This document shows, piece after piece, positions 16,188 to 24,698 of a stretch of 64,000 nt of DNA. Where the stretch lies: the NCBI RefSeq assembly GCF_021991925.1, contig NZ_RXZI01000010.1:1-64000 (forward strand). The letters are read 5' to 3'. A program made the position numbers and the translations under genes. Source of the stretch: Sutcliffiella horikoshii (GTDB lineage Bacteria > Bacillota > Bacilli > Bacillales > Bacillaceae_I). Below the pieces are notes generated by a model, which worked only from the letters and a program-made list of their open reading frames with translations, was not told the DNA's origin and did no database searches. Every line of letters starts with the position of its first letter. Position 1 is the first letter of the stretch.

Positions 16188-16747
16188 AAAATACAAAACG
16201 GTTCCTGCTTCTGACCACTGGCGCTTTTATAGTAGTTTCAGGGGTTGCGCTCTTCTATCTCTTTTTTCACAAGACAGAGGCCTTGGCATCAGAAACGGAG
16301 GTACGGGAGCTGGTGGAAAGCCAATATAGGGGCAGCCTCATTACCTCCATGCACCAAAAAGACGAAACCTACGAGGTGTTCATCGAAAATGATATGGGGG
16401 AATACCAGCTGATGGTGGATGGCCGTAGTAGAGAGATCACCTCGTTAAAACTGGTGAACCGTAAAGAGGATGCCGGTGGAGGAAAACCTGGCACAGATAA
16501 GCAGGAGCCAGTTGGCGAAGAGCCTCAAGATCCCGCCGAGGAGAAGCCCGCTCCAAGCATGCTTAGCAGGGATGAAGCCATTGAAATCGCCTTAAACGAA
16601 GTACCAGGTAAAGTGGATGATGTAGAGCTTGATGAAGATGATGGCGTGAAGGTATATGAAGTCGAAATCGAAGTGGATGAGGATTCGGAAGCGACCATCA
16701 TCATCAATGCTTATACAGGTGAAATCCTGTCCCTGACATGGGATTAA
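16184..16747 (+). CDS. Membrane-anchored PepSY protein, third gene of the ykoGH unit
   Basis: A 187-residue protein whose ATG overlaps the kinase stop (ATGA), so it is translationally coupled. One N-terminal helix (about 7-27), then an extracytoplasmic domain, a Pro/Glu-rich linker (about 95-122) and one PepSY domain (about 125-187) with the usual EAIEIALNEVPGKVDDVELDEDDGVKVYEVE pattern. PepSY domains are found on inhibitors of proteases and near two-component sensors. It may modulate the YkoH-like sensor (inference). It could count as YkoI, but the next gene fits that role as well. Confidence 0.75.
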   Translation: MKNTKRFLLLTTGAFIVVSGVALFYLFFHKTEALASETEVRELVESQYRGSLITSMHQKDETYEVFIENDMGEYQLMVDGRSREITSLKLVNRKEDAGGGKPGTDKQEPVGEEPQDPAEEKPAPSMLSRDEAIEIALNEVPGKVDDVELDEDDGVKVYEVEIEVDEDSEATIIINAYTGEILSLTWD

Positions 16748-16858
16748 AATAAACAGAAGTTTCATTAAGATTTTTTAATCTTTTCCTCCTTTTCTATTAA
16801 TGTTGGCTGGCTATTATGTAAGTGTAGCAAGCGAAACAAACATTTCAAGGAGGAATTA

Positions 16859-17458
16859 ATGATGAAAATTTTCACAACAGTGATAGCAGGAGCCGTACTT
16901 ATCGGTGGAATCAGCGTAGGAGCGGAAGCGTTAAAGAACGAGGACACAAAGGAAAACTTGAAGCAGGTCCAGGTTGCCACTCCATCTGAAGAAAAGACTG
17001 GCATCACATTAGCCGAAGCATCTGATATTGTGTTGGCGAAAGTGGAAAATGGCGTTTTAAAAGAAGCGGAGAAAGATCGTGAAAATGGGCGTCTTGTTTA
17101 TGAAATCGAAGTGAAAAATGAGGAGTATGAGTTTGAATTCAAGGTGGATGCCTCGAATGGCGAGATCATCAAGGAAGAGAGAGACGAGCGTAGAGGTAAA
17201 AAAGCAGCCTCTTCTGGTGGAAACGGAAAGGCTGAGGACGCTGGCGCGAATGAAGCCGTGATCTCCATTGGTGAGGCCATAGGAATCGCAAAGAAGGAAG
17301 TACCGGGCAAACTCGAAGATATTGAACTAGAACGTGAAAACGGAAAACTTGTATATGAAGTGGAAATTGAAAACTTTCAAAATGGTGACGATGAAGGTGT
17401 TACGATCTCTATTGATGCCATTACAGGGAAAGTGTTGTATGTAGAGTGGGATGATTAA
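16859..17458 (+). CDS. ykoI: Exported protein with two PepSY domains (YkoI-like)
   Basis: A 199-residue secreted or membrane-tethered protein. The signal segment MMKIFTTVIAGAVLIGGISVGAEA is followed by a charged stretch and two PepSY repeats (about 50-105 and 130-199), the second with EAIGIAKKEVPGKLEDIELERENGKLVYEVE. A strong AAGGAGGAATTA site precedes two consecutive ATG codons. The 111-bp gap before it suggests its own promoter, plausibly the target of the YkoG-like regulator, though I found no site I can defend. Very acidic, with many Glu and Asp residues, which may bind Ca or other cations. Confidence 0.75.
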   Translation: MMKIFTTVIAGAVLIGGISVGAEALKNEDTKENLKQVQVATPSEEKTGITLAEASDIVLAKVENGVLKEAEKDRENGRLVYEIEVKNEEYEFEFKVDASNGEIIKEERDERRGKKAASSGGNGKAEDAGANEAVISIGEAIGIAKKEVPGKLEDIELERENGKLVYEVEIENFQNGDDEGVTISIDAITGKVLYVEWDD

Positions 17459-17468
17459 TGGTTTAATG

Positions 17469-17501
17469 AGGGCGGCCCTTTGTTGGGCTGCTTTTTTTTA
17501 G
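17469..17501 (+). terminator. Terminator of the ykoI-like gene
   Basis: GCGGCCC, TTTGTT loop, GGGCTGC, then seven T. Confidence 0.85.
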
Positions 17502-17605
17502 GTTTGGGTATTATTGGGGAAAGGCTTTTAGCAAATTAGTCTTTTGAACCTTTGTTTATGCAGAATTTTGGGGGATTTGTGGTATTTTAAGCATACGAGA
17601 AAGCA

Positions 17606-17814
17606 TTCGGACAACTTTTTCATGGGTTCGGACATTTAATATGCATTTTGGATGGGGGTTCGGACATTTGCCATAGCTTGTTCGGACAAGAGTGGCGGGC
17701 GTTTGGACAGTTGAAAATTTGGTTCGGACAAAAAGTTCAAAACTTCGGTCAACTTTGGCGAATCTTCGGTCAACTTTACAAAATCTTTGGACAAAATCTG
17801 AAAAACTTCGGACA
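17606..17814 (-). repeat. Phased array B: ten TGTCCGAA-type cores on the minus strand
   Basis: Read on the plus strand, TTCGGACA or one-base variants start at 17606, 17627, 17659, 17681, 17702 (TTTGGACA), 17723, 17744 (TTCGGTCA), 17765 (TTCGGTCA), 17786 (TTTGGACA) and 17807. Steps are 21, 32, 22, 21, 21, 21, 21, 21 and 21 bp. It fills a convergent gap between the ykoI-like terminator and the end of cydC. Confidence 0.85.
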
Positions 17815-17859
17815 TTTCACTTTTCACCATTCCCCACCAGCCCCCTCGCCCCCAACCAA

Positions 17860-17905
17860 ATTAAAAAAGCCGCCCAGGTCCAAAAACTCTCCCCAGACGG
17901 CCAGG
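17860..17905 (-). terminator. Possible terminator of cydC
   Basis: On the minus strand GCCGTCTGG and CCTGGGCGGC can pair with three wobble pairs, followed by six T. Imperfect stem, right position. Confidence 0.5.
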
Positions 17906-17924
17906 CCAAAACAATGCCCCCAAC

Positions 17925-19646
17925 CTACATAAACACACTCTTCTCAATCTCTTTCATTTCATAAAAGTACCCCTGCTTACTCATGAGTTCATCAAATGTG
18001 CCTGCCTCTACCACACGGCCATTCTCCATCACAATAATCTGATCCATCTTCTCCAAGCCAGTCAATCGATGACTAACAAGCACCAATGTATCCTTTTCCG
18101 CAACACCAAACAGCTTCTCAAATATCGCCGCCTCCGTTACAGCATCCACAGAGGAGGTCGGCTCATCCAGCAGCCACAACCGCTCCCCCTTAAGTAGCGC
18201 ACGCCCCATAGCAAGGCGCTGTTTCTCCCCACCGGAGAGGTTCTCCCCTTTTTCCAACACCTCATCATCCAAAGAGAACCCGTCAAGCTTCACTGCGCCC
18301 AAAGCTTCCAGCATCTCCTCATCGCTCCGTCCATCCTTGGCAAGGGAGAGATTCTCCCTGATCGTGCCGTAGAAAAAGTGATTCTCCTGAAGGACGACGT
18401 TTGCCTTGCTCCATAAGTCTTCCTGCTCCACCGAAGCATAGTCCCACTCATCCAACGAGACTACCCCATCCTCTGCCTCATAAATCTTCAACAGTAGCTG
18501 CAGTAACGTCGACTTTCCAGATCCGCTCGGTCCGACGATTGCCGTTTTTGATCCTGCAGGCAAGTTGATAGTCACACCGTCCAGTGTCAGGCGGGATTCA
18601 CCCGGATAGCGGAAGCTGACATTCTTCATATCAAAGGAAAATGCCTGTTGCACAGGTAGTTCCACCGTGCTCTCAGGTGCCACACCAACAGCCGGCTCCC
18701 CAGACACGACCTCATCCAACCTGGAGGCCGCCCTCCTGCTATCTTCATAATGATTCGGGAAAACAGCCATCGGCGCGGCATTTTCAAATACAGTCAAGGA
18801 GATCATCACAAGCATCGCAAGGAACAGACCATCAAACTGTCCTTCGACCGTCAGATAGGCTCCAAGTGCAAGCAAGGTCCATGAAACGAGCAACGTGATA
18901 AACGTGTTCACGGATTGATTGAACATCGCCTGTTTTCCTTCTCGCTCTTGCTCCGCCACATAAGAACCAGCAGCCTCGGCAAGCAATTTCTCCTTATCCT
19001 CCAGTTGCTGATAAATTTTCAAATCGCGGAAGCCGTAGAAAAGCTCCGTCACCTCTGTTGAGAGCGCCCCTCTCTCTTCCCTGACACGGTGTTGCAGTCG
19101 GCGCTGTCCAAGCGCAAAGTACACCGGAACCACAAACCCGGTCAAAATCAATCCGACTAGCATCACCAAAGCCAAGTAAATCGAAAAAAAGCTAATGAAA
19201 AATATCGTGCTTAAAAAGACGAGCACCAGCACAATCGGTGGGTAAAATACGCGAAGAAAGAAATTCTGTAAGCTCTCCACGTCCCCCACAATCCGTGCAA
19301 GCAAATCGCCGCTGCGATACTTTTGAAAAATCTGTGGCGCAAGCGGCTCTATTTTTTTATAAAAAGAAACTCGTAGATTACTTAATATCGTAAATGTCGC
19401 CCTATGCGAGTATAACCTCTCACCGTAGCGGCTGAATGCCCTCGCAAAACCGAAGAGCTTCAATACCGCGATCATCACGGTCAACGTATAGATCGGCGGA
19501 GCCAGTGCCGCTTTGGATATAAGGTAACCACTGGAGGCAAATAGCCCGACAGCCGTAATTCCCGCTGAGAATCCGAGCAAAACGGACAGGAGTATGTCTT
19601 TCTTTTCCAACATGACCAGCTTCACGACATGTGCCAATTCTCTCAT
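17925..19646 (-). CDS. cydC: Heterodimeric thiol/haem ABC exporter subunit CydC
   Basis: A 573-residue half-transporter with an N-terminal six-helix domain (about 15-310) and an ATPase domain: Walker A GPSGSGKST, signature LSGGEKQR, Walker B LWLLDEPTS. CydDC is needed for assembly of cytochrome bd oxidase and moves glutathione/cysteine or haem, depending on the study. The ATG overlaps the cydD TGA (ATGA), so the two subunits are made together. No cydAB genes lie beside it, unlike the B. subtilis cydABCD operon. Confidence 0.85.
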   Translation of the reverse strand: MRELAHVVKLVMLEKKDILLSVLLGFSAGITAVGLFASSGYLISKAALAPPIYTLTVMIAVLKLFGFARAFSRYGERLYSHRATFTILSNLRVSFYKKIEPLAPQIFQKYRSGDLLARIVGDVESLQNFFLRVFYPPIVLVLVFLSTIFFISFFSIYLALVMLVGLILTGFVVPVYFALGQRRLQHRVREERGALSTEVTELFYGFRDLKIYQQLEDKEKLLAEAAGSYVAEQEREGKQAMFNQSVNTFITLLVSWTLLALGAYLTVEGQFDGLFLAMLVMISLTVFENAAPMAVFPNHYEDSRRAASRLDEVVSGEPAVGVAPESTVELPVQQAFSFDMKNVSFRYPGESRLTLDGVTINLPAGSKTAIVGPSGSGKSTLLQLLLKIYEAEDGVVSLDEWDYASVEQEDLWSKANVVLQENHFFYGTIRENLSLAKDGRSDEEMLEALGAVKLDGFSLDDEVLEKGENLSGGEKQRLAMGRALLKGERLWLLDEPTSSVDAVTEAAIFEKLFGVAEKDTLVLVSHRLTGLEKMDQIIVMENGRVVEAGTFDELMSKQGYFYEMKEIEKSVFM

Positions 19647-21376
19647 CCTGCACTCCCTCCTTGCTGGACAGACACCATTTCCCGGTAGGCCGGTACTGCT
19701 TGGACCAGCTCTTCATGTGTTCCTTTTGCGATTATTGATCCATTTTCAAGCAGTAGAATGGAGTCCGCCTGTTTGATTGTATGCAGTCTGTGTGCAACGG
19801 TAATGACGGTCGACGTTTTGGCCAACTCCTTCATGGAAGCTTGTAATATCCGCTCTGTCTGGAGGTCGAGTCCTGTTGTTGGTTCATCGAACAGGATAAC
19901 CGACGGCTTTTTCAAAAAGGCCCGCGCCAACGCCAATCGCTGTTTTTCCCCTCCGGATAACCCTCTTCCCGCTTCTCCGATCCTCGTTTGGAAGCTTTCA
20001 GGTAAAGATTCAATTAACGGTAGGATTCCCGCTTTCTCCGCAGCGGCTTTTATTTCTGCTTGTGTTGCTTCCGCTTTTCCACCGATCGCGATGTTCTCTG
20101 CAATGGTTCCGGAAAAAAGATAAGGATTCTGCGAGATATAGCTCACACGGTCAAACCATGCTTTTTCCTCATATTCAAATAATGGCTTTCCATCCACCAG
20201 CACGTCGCCTTCTGTCGGGCGGATCAGCCCTGCCATCAGGTTGAGCAATGTTGATTTACCCGCACCACTTCGACCAATCAAGGCAAGCTGCGTATATGGC
20301 GGAATATCCACTGATAGATTATTTATGGCAAAGCCTTGTTCCCCATAACGGAAGCCAAGGTTTTTCAATTGGATAGAAGGCGGACCGTTTTCTGTCGGAA
20401 GGGATGCGTCTCCCCATTCCATCGGTGCCTCCTCTTCTGCGAGCTCATCTGTCACCTTTTTCGCTGCCCCCATGCTTCCGCGCCCCGTATGAAATGCGCT
20501 ACCAAGCTCCTTCAGGTAAAGGTAGAACTCAGGTGCCAAAACCAATACGAAAAAAGCAGTAAAGAACGTCACATTTTCAAAAACAACAAGCTGTAAGCCT
20601 ACCTCAAGCGCGATCAATCCGATGGCAAGCATCGAAATGAATTCAAGCATCAGGGAAGACAGAAATGCGATTCGCAACACTTCCATCGTCGCATCACGGA
20701 AGCTTAAGCTGCTGTTTTCGATTGTTTCCTGTTGCTTGGCAGAACGACCGAAAAGCTTCAATGTCGTGAGCCCCTGCAAGGTATCAAGGAACGTACCGGA
20801 AAATGCGTTCAGTTTATCCATCTGCTCTTCCGATTTCTTCTTCGTTTTCAAGCCTACCACAATCATGAAAATCGGAATAAACGGTGCTGTGACCAAGATG
20901 ATCAACCCTGTATTTACGTGCTGGCTGAATGCCGCAATCAAGATCATGATCGGGATGATGCTCGATTGAATGACCTGTGGCACATACCTGCTGAAATACG
21001 GATCGATTTCATCCACTGCATCCATCATGACGCTCACCTTTTGGCCGGATTGGCCTTTTAGGGAAGCTTGAACCGGGCTGTTGGAATACTTTTGGAGCAA
21101 GGCGGTGCGAAAATCCCGCTTAACTTTCGCAGCAAGCTTCACGCCGGTGAGACCGCTCCAATAGGTCAAGGCGGCTCTTGCAGCCAACACCGCTAGAAGT
21201 CCCCCAAGGAAGGGCAGGATTTCTTGGAAAGTGTGCCCCCTCAGGAAGACTCGATCAACGATGGTGACAAAGAAATACGCCTGCCCGATGACCGTCGCAC
21301 CTGTCAGGAGGGCGATTAGGATCAGCGTCACCCTTGCGCCTCTATGTGATTTTGCGATCGTTTTTAAATTTGTCAT
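19643..21376 (-). CDS. cydD: Heterodimeric thiol/haem ABC exporter subunit CydD
   Basis: A 577-residue partner of CydC. Membrane domain about 15-310, including the AKVKRDFRTALLQKYSNSP segment typical of CydD; ATPase domain with Walker A GRSGAGKST, signature LSGGEKQR and Walker B VILFDEPTT. The ATG at 21376 follows GAGGGATTTTAACGAT. First gene of the two-gene operon. A Rex-like operator lies 55 bp upstream, so expression should rise when NADH is high or oxygen is low. The neighbouring plus-strand met operon is unrelated. Confidence 0.87.
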   Translation of the reverse strand: MTNLKTIAKSHRGARVTLILIALLTGATVIGQAYFFVTIVDRVFLRGHTFQEILPFLGGLLAVLAARAALTYWSGLTGVKLAAKVKRDFRTALLQKYSNSPVQASLKGQSGQKVSVMMDAVDEIDPYFSRYVPQVIQSSIIPIMILIAAFSQHVNTGLIILVTAPFIPIFMIVVGLKTKKKSEEQMDKLNAFSGTFLDTLQGLTTLKLFGRSAKQQETIENSSLSFRDATMEVLRIAFLSSLMLEFISMLAIGLIALEVGLQLVVFENVTFFTAFFVLVLAPEFYLYLKELGSAFHTGRGSMGAAKKVTDELAEEEAPMEWGDASLPTENGPPSIQLKNLGFRYGEQGFAINNLSVDIPPYTQLALIGRSGAGKSTLLNLMAGLIRPTEGDVLVDGKPLFEYEEKAWFDRVSYISQNPYLFSGTIAENIAIGGKAEATQAEIKAAAEKAGILPLIESLPESFQTRIGEAGRGLSGGEKQRLALARAFLKKPSVILFDEPTTGLDLQTERILQASMKELAKTSTVITVAHRLHTIKQADSILLLENGSIIAKGTHEELVQAVPAYREMVSVQQGGSAG

Positions 21377-21427
21377 ATCGTTAAAATCCCTCTTTTCTGT
21401 TCGTGAAAATTGGATTGTATCGTTTAG

Positions 21428-21447
21428 TTAGTGAAAAGTTTCACATA
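21428..21447. promoter_or_regulatory. Rex-like operator upstream of cydDC
   Basis: TTAGTGAAAAGTTTCACATA: GTGAA, 4 bp, TTCAC, the half-sites and spacing of the Gram-positive Rex box (TTGTGAA-N4-TTCACAA), with about one change in each outer arm. A TATAAT-like hexamer lies just upstream on the minus strand. Confidence 0.65.
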
Positions 21448-21587
21448 CTTTATAGTTAACATTATATAACATGCCCGTTGGAATTTCTTCTTTTGGGATT
21501 GACCATTTTATGACATATTCATGTTTTCCCTCTTCCGTCTTTAAAGTAACGGATTTTTCAGGAGACGAAGCGGTTCCCTTTTTCATG

Positions 21588-21786
21588 TGAAGGGATTAGT
21601 TATCGTTATGATGGGATTAAGAGGAGATATGAAGGGATTTCTTCCACTTATGAAGGAATTAACTTCTCTTATGAAGGGATTCATTTTTTGAAACTCATCA
21701 ATGACCCCATATCTTTAGGAATGGTACTCGTTGTGATGGAATTGACCAAACTAATGATGGGATTAAGCATTATTGTGAAGGGATTA
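21588..21786 (+). repeat. Phased array H: GGGATTA cores every 21 bp
   Basis: GGGATT begins at 21592, 21613, 21634, 21676, 21759 and 21780; GGAATT at 21655 and 21738; a weak GGAATG at 21718. The position expected near 21697 is empty, but phase resumes afterwards, so the lattice holds over 188 bp at about 20.9 bp per step. The wider unit is ATGAAGGGATTAR. It lies in the divergent gap between cydD and the met leader. Confidence 0.8.
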
Positions 21787-21901
21787 GTTGAAAAATCCAC
21801 TACACAAAGTAAAATATTTCATTAAAAGTATTAATCAAGTACAAAAATTCCTTCTACCCCACCCCTTCACCGCATAAAATTAAATCATTCAGAAAAAAAC
21901 A

Positions 21902-21930
21902 TTGCATTTCCCCCTTACCTGTTGTAAATT
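21902..21930 (+). promoter_or_regulatory. Possible sigma-A promoter of the met operon
   Basis: TTGCAT, 17 bp, TAAATT, ending about 40 bp before the riboswitch aptamer. Spacing is ideal and the hexamers are partial matches. Confidence 0.4.
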
Positions 21931-21972
21931 AGTTAAATAATTAAATTGTTCAGATAATTAAATAGTGAACTT

Positions 21973-22093
21973 TCTTATCCAGAGAGGTTGAGGGAATGGC
22001 CCGAAGACACCTCAGCAACCAGCAGCGCCCGGAAGAACGGACGCTGAAAAGGTGCTAATTCCAGTGAGCTGTGATGCTTGCAGAGATGAGAAG
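21973..22093 (+). promoter_or_regulatory. SAM-I (S-box) riboswitch
   Basis: The conserved blocks are all present in order: CTTATCCAGAGAGGTTGAGG, GGCCCGAAGA, CACCTCAGCAACC, AAGGTGCTAATTCCAG and GCAGAGATGAGAAG. It binds S-adenosylmethionine. With the terminator that follows it should stop transcription of metI-metC-metF-metH when SAM is plentiful. Confidence 0.96.
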
Positions 22094-22103
22094 AATGAAC
22101 TTT

Positions 22104-22141
22104 CGATAGAAAAGTCTTCTTCTTATAGAAGGCTTTTTTCT
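22104..22141 (+). terminator. S-box-controlled terminator
   Basis: AAGTCTTCT, loop, AGAAGGCTT followed by a T run, just after the aptamer. Its left arm is placed to compete with the anti-terminator formed by the end of the aptamer. Confidence 0.88.
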
Positions 22142-22172
22142 TTTTATTCTCGGCCTTTTGGTATCTCTGAAA

Positions 22173-22321
22173 CTCCCCTGTTGCTTTCCGTTCCGGGTGT
22201 TCGTTTTCCACGGGGCGACCTTGAGCCTTGAGCCTCCTTGGGCTATGCCCTGCGGGGTCTCAAGATTGTCGCTTCTCTCCCGTAGGAGTCTCACACCTTG
22301 CACTGCAAGCAACAGGGGGAG
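22173..22321. repeat. 145-bp dispersed element with terminal inverted repeats
   Basis: Bounded by CCCCTGTTGCTT (22175-22186) and AAGCAACAGGGG (22307-22318), perfect 12-bp inverted ends. The interior contains GGGGCGACCTTGAGCCT (22212-22228), the paired GGGCTATGCCCTGCGGGGTC and CCCGTAGGAGTCTCAC. It is noncoding and lies inside the met mRNA leader, between the riboswitch terminator and the metI ribosome site. A diverged copy is at 1184-1310. Size and ends resemble a miniature inverted-repeat element; I see no clear target duplication. Confidence 0.75.
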
Positions 22322-22386
22322 ACTGAATCCCCCCATCCCTTCTGCTATAGAAAGCCGTCACTTGCAAAATATAGGAGGCCTTTATC

Positions 22387-23505
22387 ATGTATAAAACGGA
22401 AACGAAGCTTGCGCAAATTGGAAACCGCTCAGAAACTGCCACTGGAACCGTCAATCCACCTGTTTATTTTTCCACTGCCTATCGACACGATGGGATTGGG
22501 CAATCAACAGGTTATGACTACACAAGAACCGGAAATCCGACGCGACATGTGTTGGAAAAAGCCATTGCAGACCTCGAGAGCGGCGACCAAGGGTTTGCCT
22601 GTAGTTCCGGCATGGCGGCGATCTTGACGATCCTTTCCCTCTTCAAGACCGGTGACCACCTTATCGTATGTAAGGATTTGTATGGCGGCACGTACCGTCT
22701 TTTTGAAGAAGGTTATAAGAAATGGGGACTGTGTTGTAGCTATGTGGATACGACCGACCTGTCACAAATCGAAGATGCAATCACTCCACAGACAAAGGCC
22801 ATTTTTGTGGAGACTCCAACCAATCCCCTGATGGTAGAAACAGATCTTGAAGCCGTTTCCGGGCTTGCAAAAGCGCACGGAATCCTTTTGATCTGTGACA
22901 ATACGTTCTATACCCCTGTTTTATTAAACCCCATACCACTCGGCGCTGACATCGTTATTCATAGCGCCACTAAATACCTTGGCGGGCACAATGATGTGCT
23001 GGCTGGACTCATTGTCGCAAAAGGCTCGGAGCTTTGTGAATCACTCTCCCTCCACCACAATGCAGCTGGCGCTGTGTTGAGTCCATTCGATTCATGGTTA
23101 TTGATTCGCGGGATGAAAACCTTATCCCTTCGCATGGAACGGCACGAAATGAATGCGAAGAAAATCGCCGATTACTTGGGTCAGCACAATGCCATTACAG
23201 ATGTGCTGTATCCGGGAAGGGGCGGGATGCTCTCCTTTCGGATTCAAGACGAGGCATGGGTGAATCCGTTGCTCCAGAACCTCAGCCTCATCACTTTTGC
23301 TGAAAGCCTTGGCGGTGTGGAAAGCTTCATCACCTACCCTGCCACCCAGACACATGCGGACATTCCGGAAAAAATCCGCATCGAGACCGGTGTTTGCAAC
23401 AGGCTGTTGCGCTTCTCTGTCGGCATCGAAGACGCAGAAGACTTGATTGAAGACTTAGAGGCGGCGCTAAAGGCTGCTTCCATCCAAAAGGAGGTCCTAT
23501 CGTGA
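22387..23505 (+). CDS. metI: Cystathionine gamma-synthase / O-acylhomoserine thiolyase MetI
   Basis: A 372-residue PLP enzyme of the Cys/Met metabolism family. It joins O-acylhomoserine with cysteine to give cystathionine (and in Bacillus also with sulfide to give homocysteine). The PLP Lys is in HSATKYLGGHND (near 196). Other family segments are YDYTRTGNPTRHVLEKAIADLE and VETPTNPLM. The ATG follows ATAGGAGGCC. First gene of the S-box operon; its end overlaps metC by GTGA. Assigned MetI rather than MetC by gene order and the NPTRHVLE form. Confidence 0.9.
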   Translation: MYKTETKLAQIGNRSETATGTVNPPVYFSTAYRHDGIGQSTGYDYTRTGNPTRHVLEKAIADLESGDQGFACSSGMAAILTILSLFKTGDHLIVCKDLYGGTYRLFEEGYKKWGLCCSYVDTTDLSQIEDAITPQTKAIFVETPTNPLMVETDLEAVSGLAKAHGILLICDNTFYTPVLLNPIPLGADIVIHSATKYLGGHNDVLAGLIVAKGSELCESLSLHHNAAGAVLSPFDSWLLIRGMKTLSLRMERHEMNAKKIADYLGQHNAITDVLYPGRGGMLSFRIQDEAWVNPLLQNLSLITFAESLGGVESFITYPATQTHADIPEKIRIETGVCNRLLRFSVGIEDAEDLIEDLEAALKAASIQKEVLS

Positions 23506-24698
23506 GCCATTCTTTTCAAACGAAGCTGTTGCATAATCGCCACAAGGTAGATAAAAACACTGGTGCTGTCAGCGTGCCCATTCAGCATGCTTCCACCTTC
23601 CATCAGGCTGATATCGATTCCTTTGGTAAATATGATTATGGCCGTTCTGCCAATCCGACCCGGGGGGCCCTAGAGGAAACGATCGCCCAGCTGGAAGAAG
23701 GAACAAGGGGTTTTGCCTTTTCCTCTGGGATGGCGGCGATTTCGACTGCTTTCCTCCTTCTCTCACAAGGGGATCACGTATTGATCTCAGAAGATGTGTA
23801 TGGAGGCACTTACCGGATGGTTTCAGAGGTGCTGACCCGCTATGGTGTGGAGCATACCTTTGTGGATATGACCGACCTGGATAAAGTAAAAGCAGCGATC
23901 CAAGCCAACACCAAGCTGTTCTATGTGGAAACGCCATCGAATCCCTTGTTGAAAGTAACGGACATCACGGCCATTTCCACCATTGCCAAATCCACGGGAG
24001 CCTGGACGTTTGTCGATAACACCTTCCTGACACCGGCATTGCAAAAGCCTCTCGAGCTTGGCGCGGACCTTGTCCTTCACAGTGCCACGAAGTTCCTATC
24101 CGGACACAGTGATGTCGTGGCAGGACTTGCGGTGGCCAAGGATCCGGTCCTTGCCGAGCGTTTGGCCTTTTTGCAAAATTCCTTCGGGGCCGTACTTGGT
24201 GTCCAAGACGCTTGGCTCGTCTTAAGAGGACTCAAAACGTTGCATGTCAGGCTCGAACAGTCACAAAAATCAGCCTACAAGATTGCCAGTTACCTAGAAA
24301 AGCATCCTGCCGTGAAGAAGGTCCATTTTCCTGGGTTGACGACACATCCTGGTTTCACGCTTCAACACAGGCAGGCTCAGGGGCCAGGTGCCGTCCTTTC
24401 TTTTGAGCTACAAAACGAAGAGGACCTGCGCACCTTTGTCAATCAAGTGGAAATCCCCGTTTTTGCCGTTAGCTTAGGGGCAGTGGAATCGATCCTCTCC
24501 TTCCCAGCGAAAATGTCCCATGCGGCAATGCCAGAAGCGGAACGGTTGAAACGCGGCATCTCGAATTCTTTACTTCGCCTGTCAGTAGGCCTAGAGAGTG
24601 CGGATGATCTCATAAATGATTTTGAGCAGGCTTTAAAACAGACAACTAGAAGCTTAGACCTAGAACAACGGAGGGTATATCATGGGAATCTTAGATAG
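23502..24698 (+). CDS. metC: Cystathionine beta-lyase MetC
   Basis: A 398-residue PLP enzyme that splits cystathionine into homocysteine, pyruvate and ammonia. The PLP Lys is in [17 protein letters not shown] (near 196). The start is a GTG overlapping the metI stop (GTGA) with AAAGGAGGTCC ahead of it. It is a paralogue of MetI and acts as the next step. Its last codons overlap the following gene by 17 nt, so all four genes are tightly packed. Confidence 0.9.
   Translation: MSHSFQTKLLHNRHKVDKNTGAVSVPIQHASTFHQADIDSFGKYDYGRSANPTRGALEETIAQLEEGTRGFAFSSGMAAISTAFLLLSQGDHVLISEDVYGGTYRMVSEVLTRYGVEHTFVDMTDLDKVKAAIQANTKLFYVETPSNPLLKVTDITAISTIAKSTGAWTFVDNTFLTPALQKPLELGADLVLHSATKFLSGHSDVVAGLAVAKDPVLAERLAFLQNSFGAVLGVQDAWLVLRGLKTLHVRLEQSQKSAYKIASYLEKHPAVKKVHFPGLTTHPGFTLQHRQAQGPGAVLSFELQNEEDLRTFVNQVEIPVFAVSLGAVESILSFPAKMSHAAMPEAERLKRGISNSLLRLSVGLESADDLINDFEQALKQTTRSLDLEQRRVYHGNLR

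Noticed and set aside
17648-17964. Open frames of 90-94 codons across array B and its flank
   Set aside because: They change phase relative to the motif at the 22- and 32-bp steps, have no ribosome site and end against the antisense of cydC. Noncoding array is the better reading.
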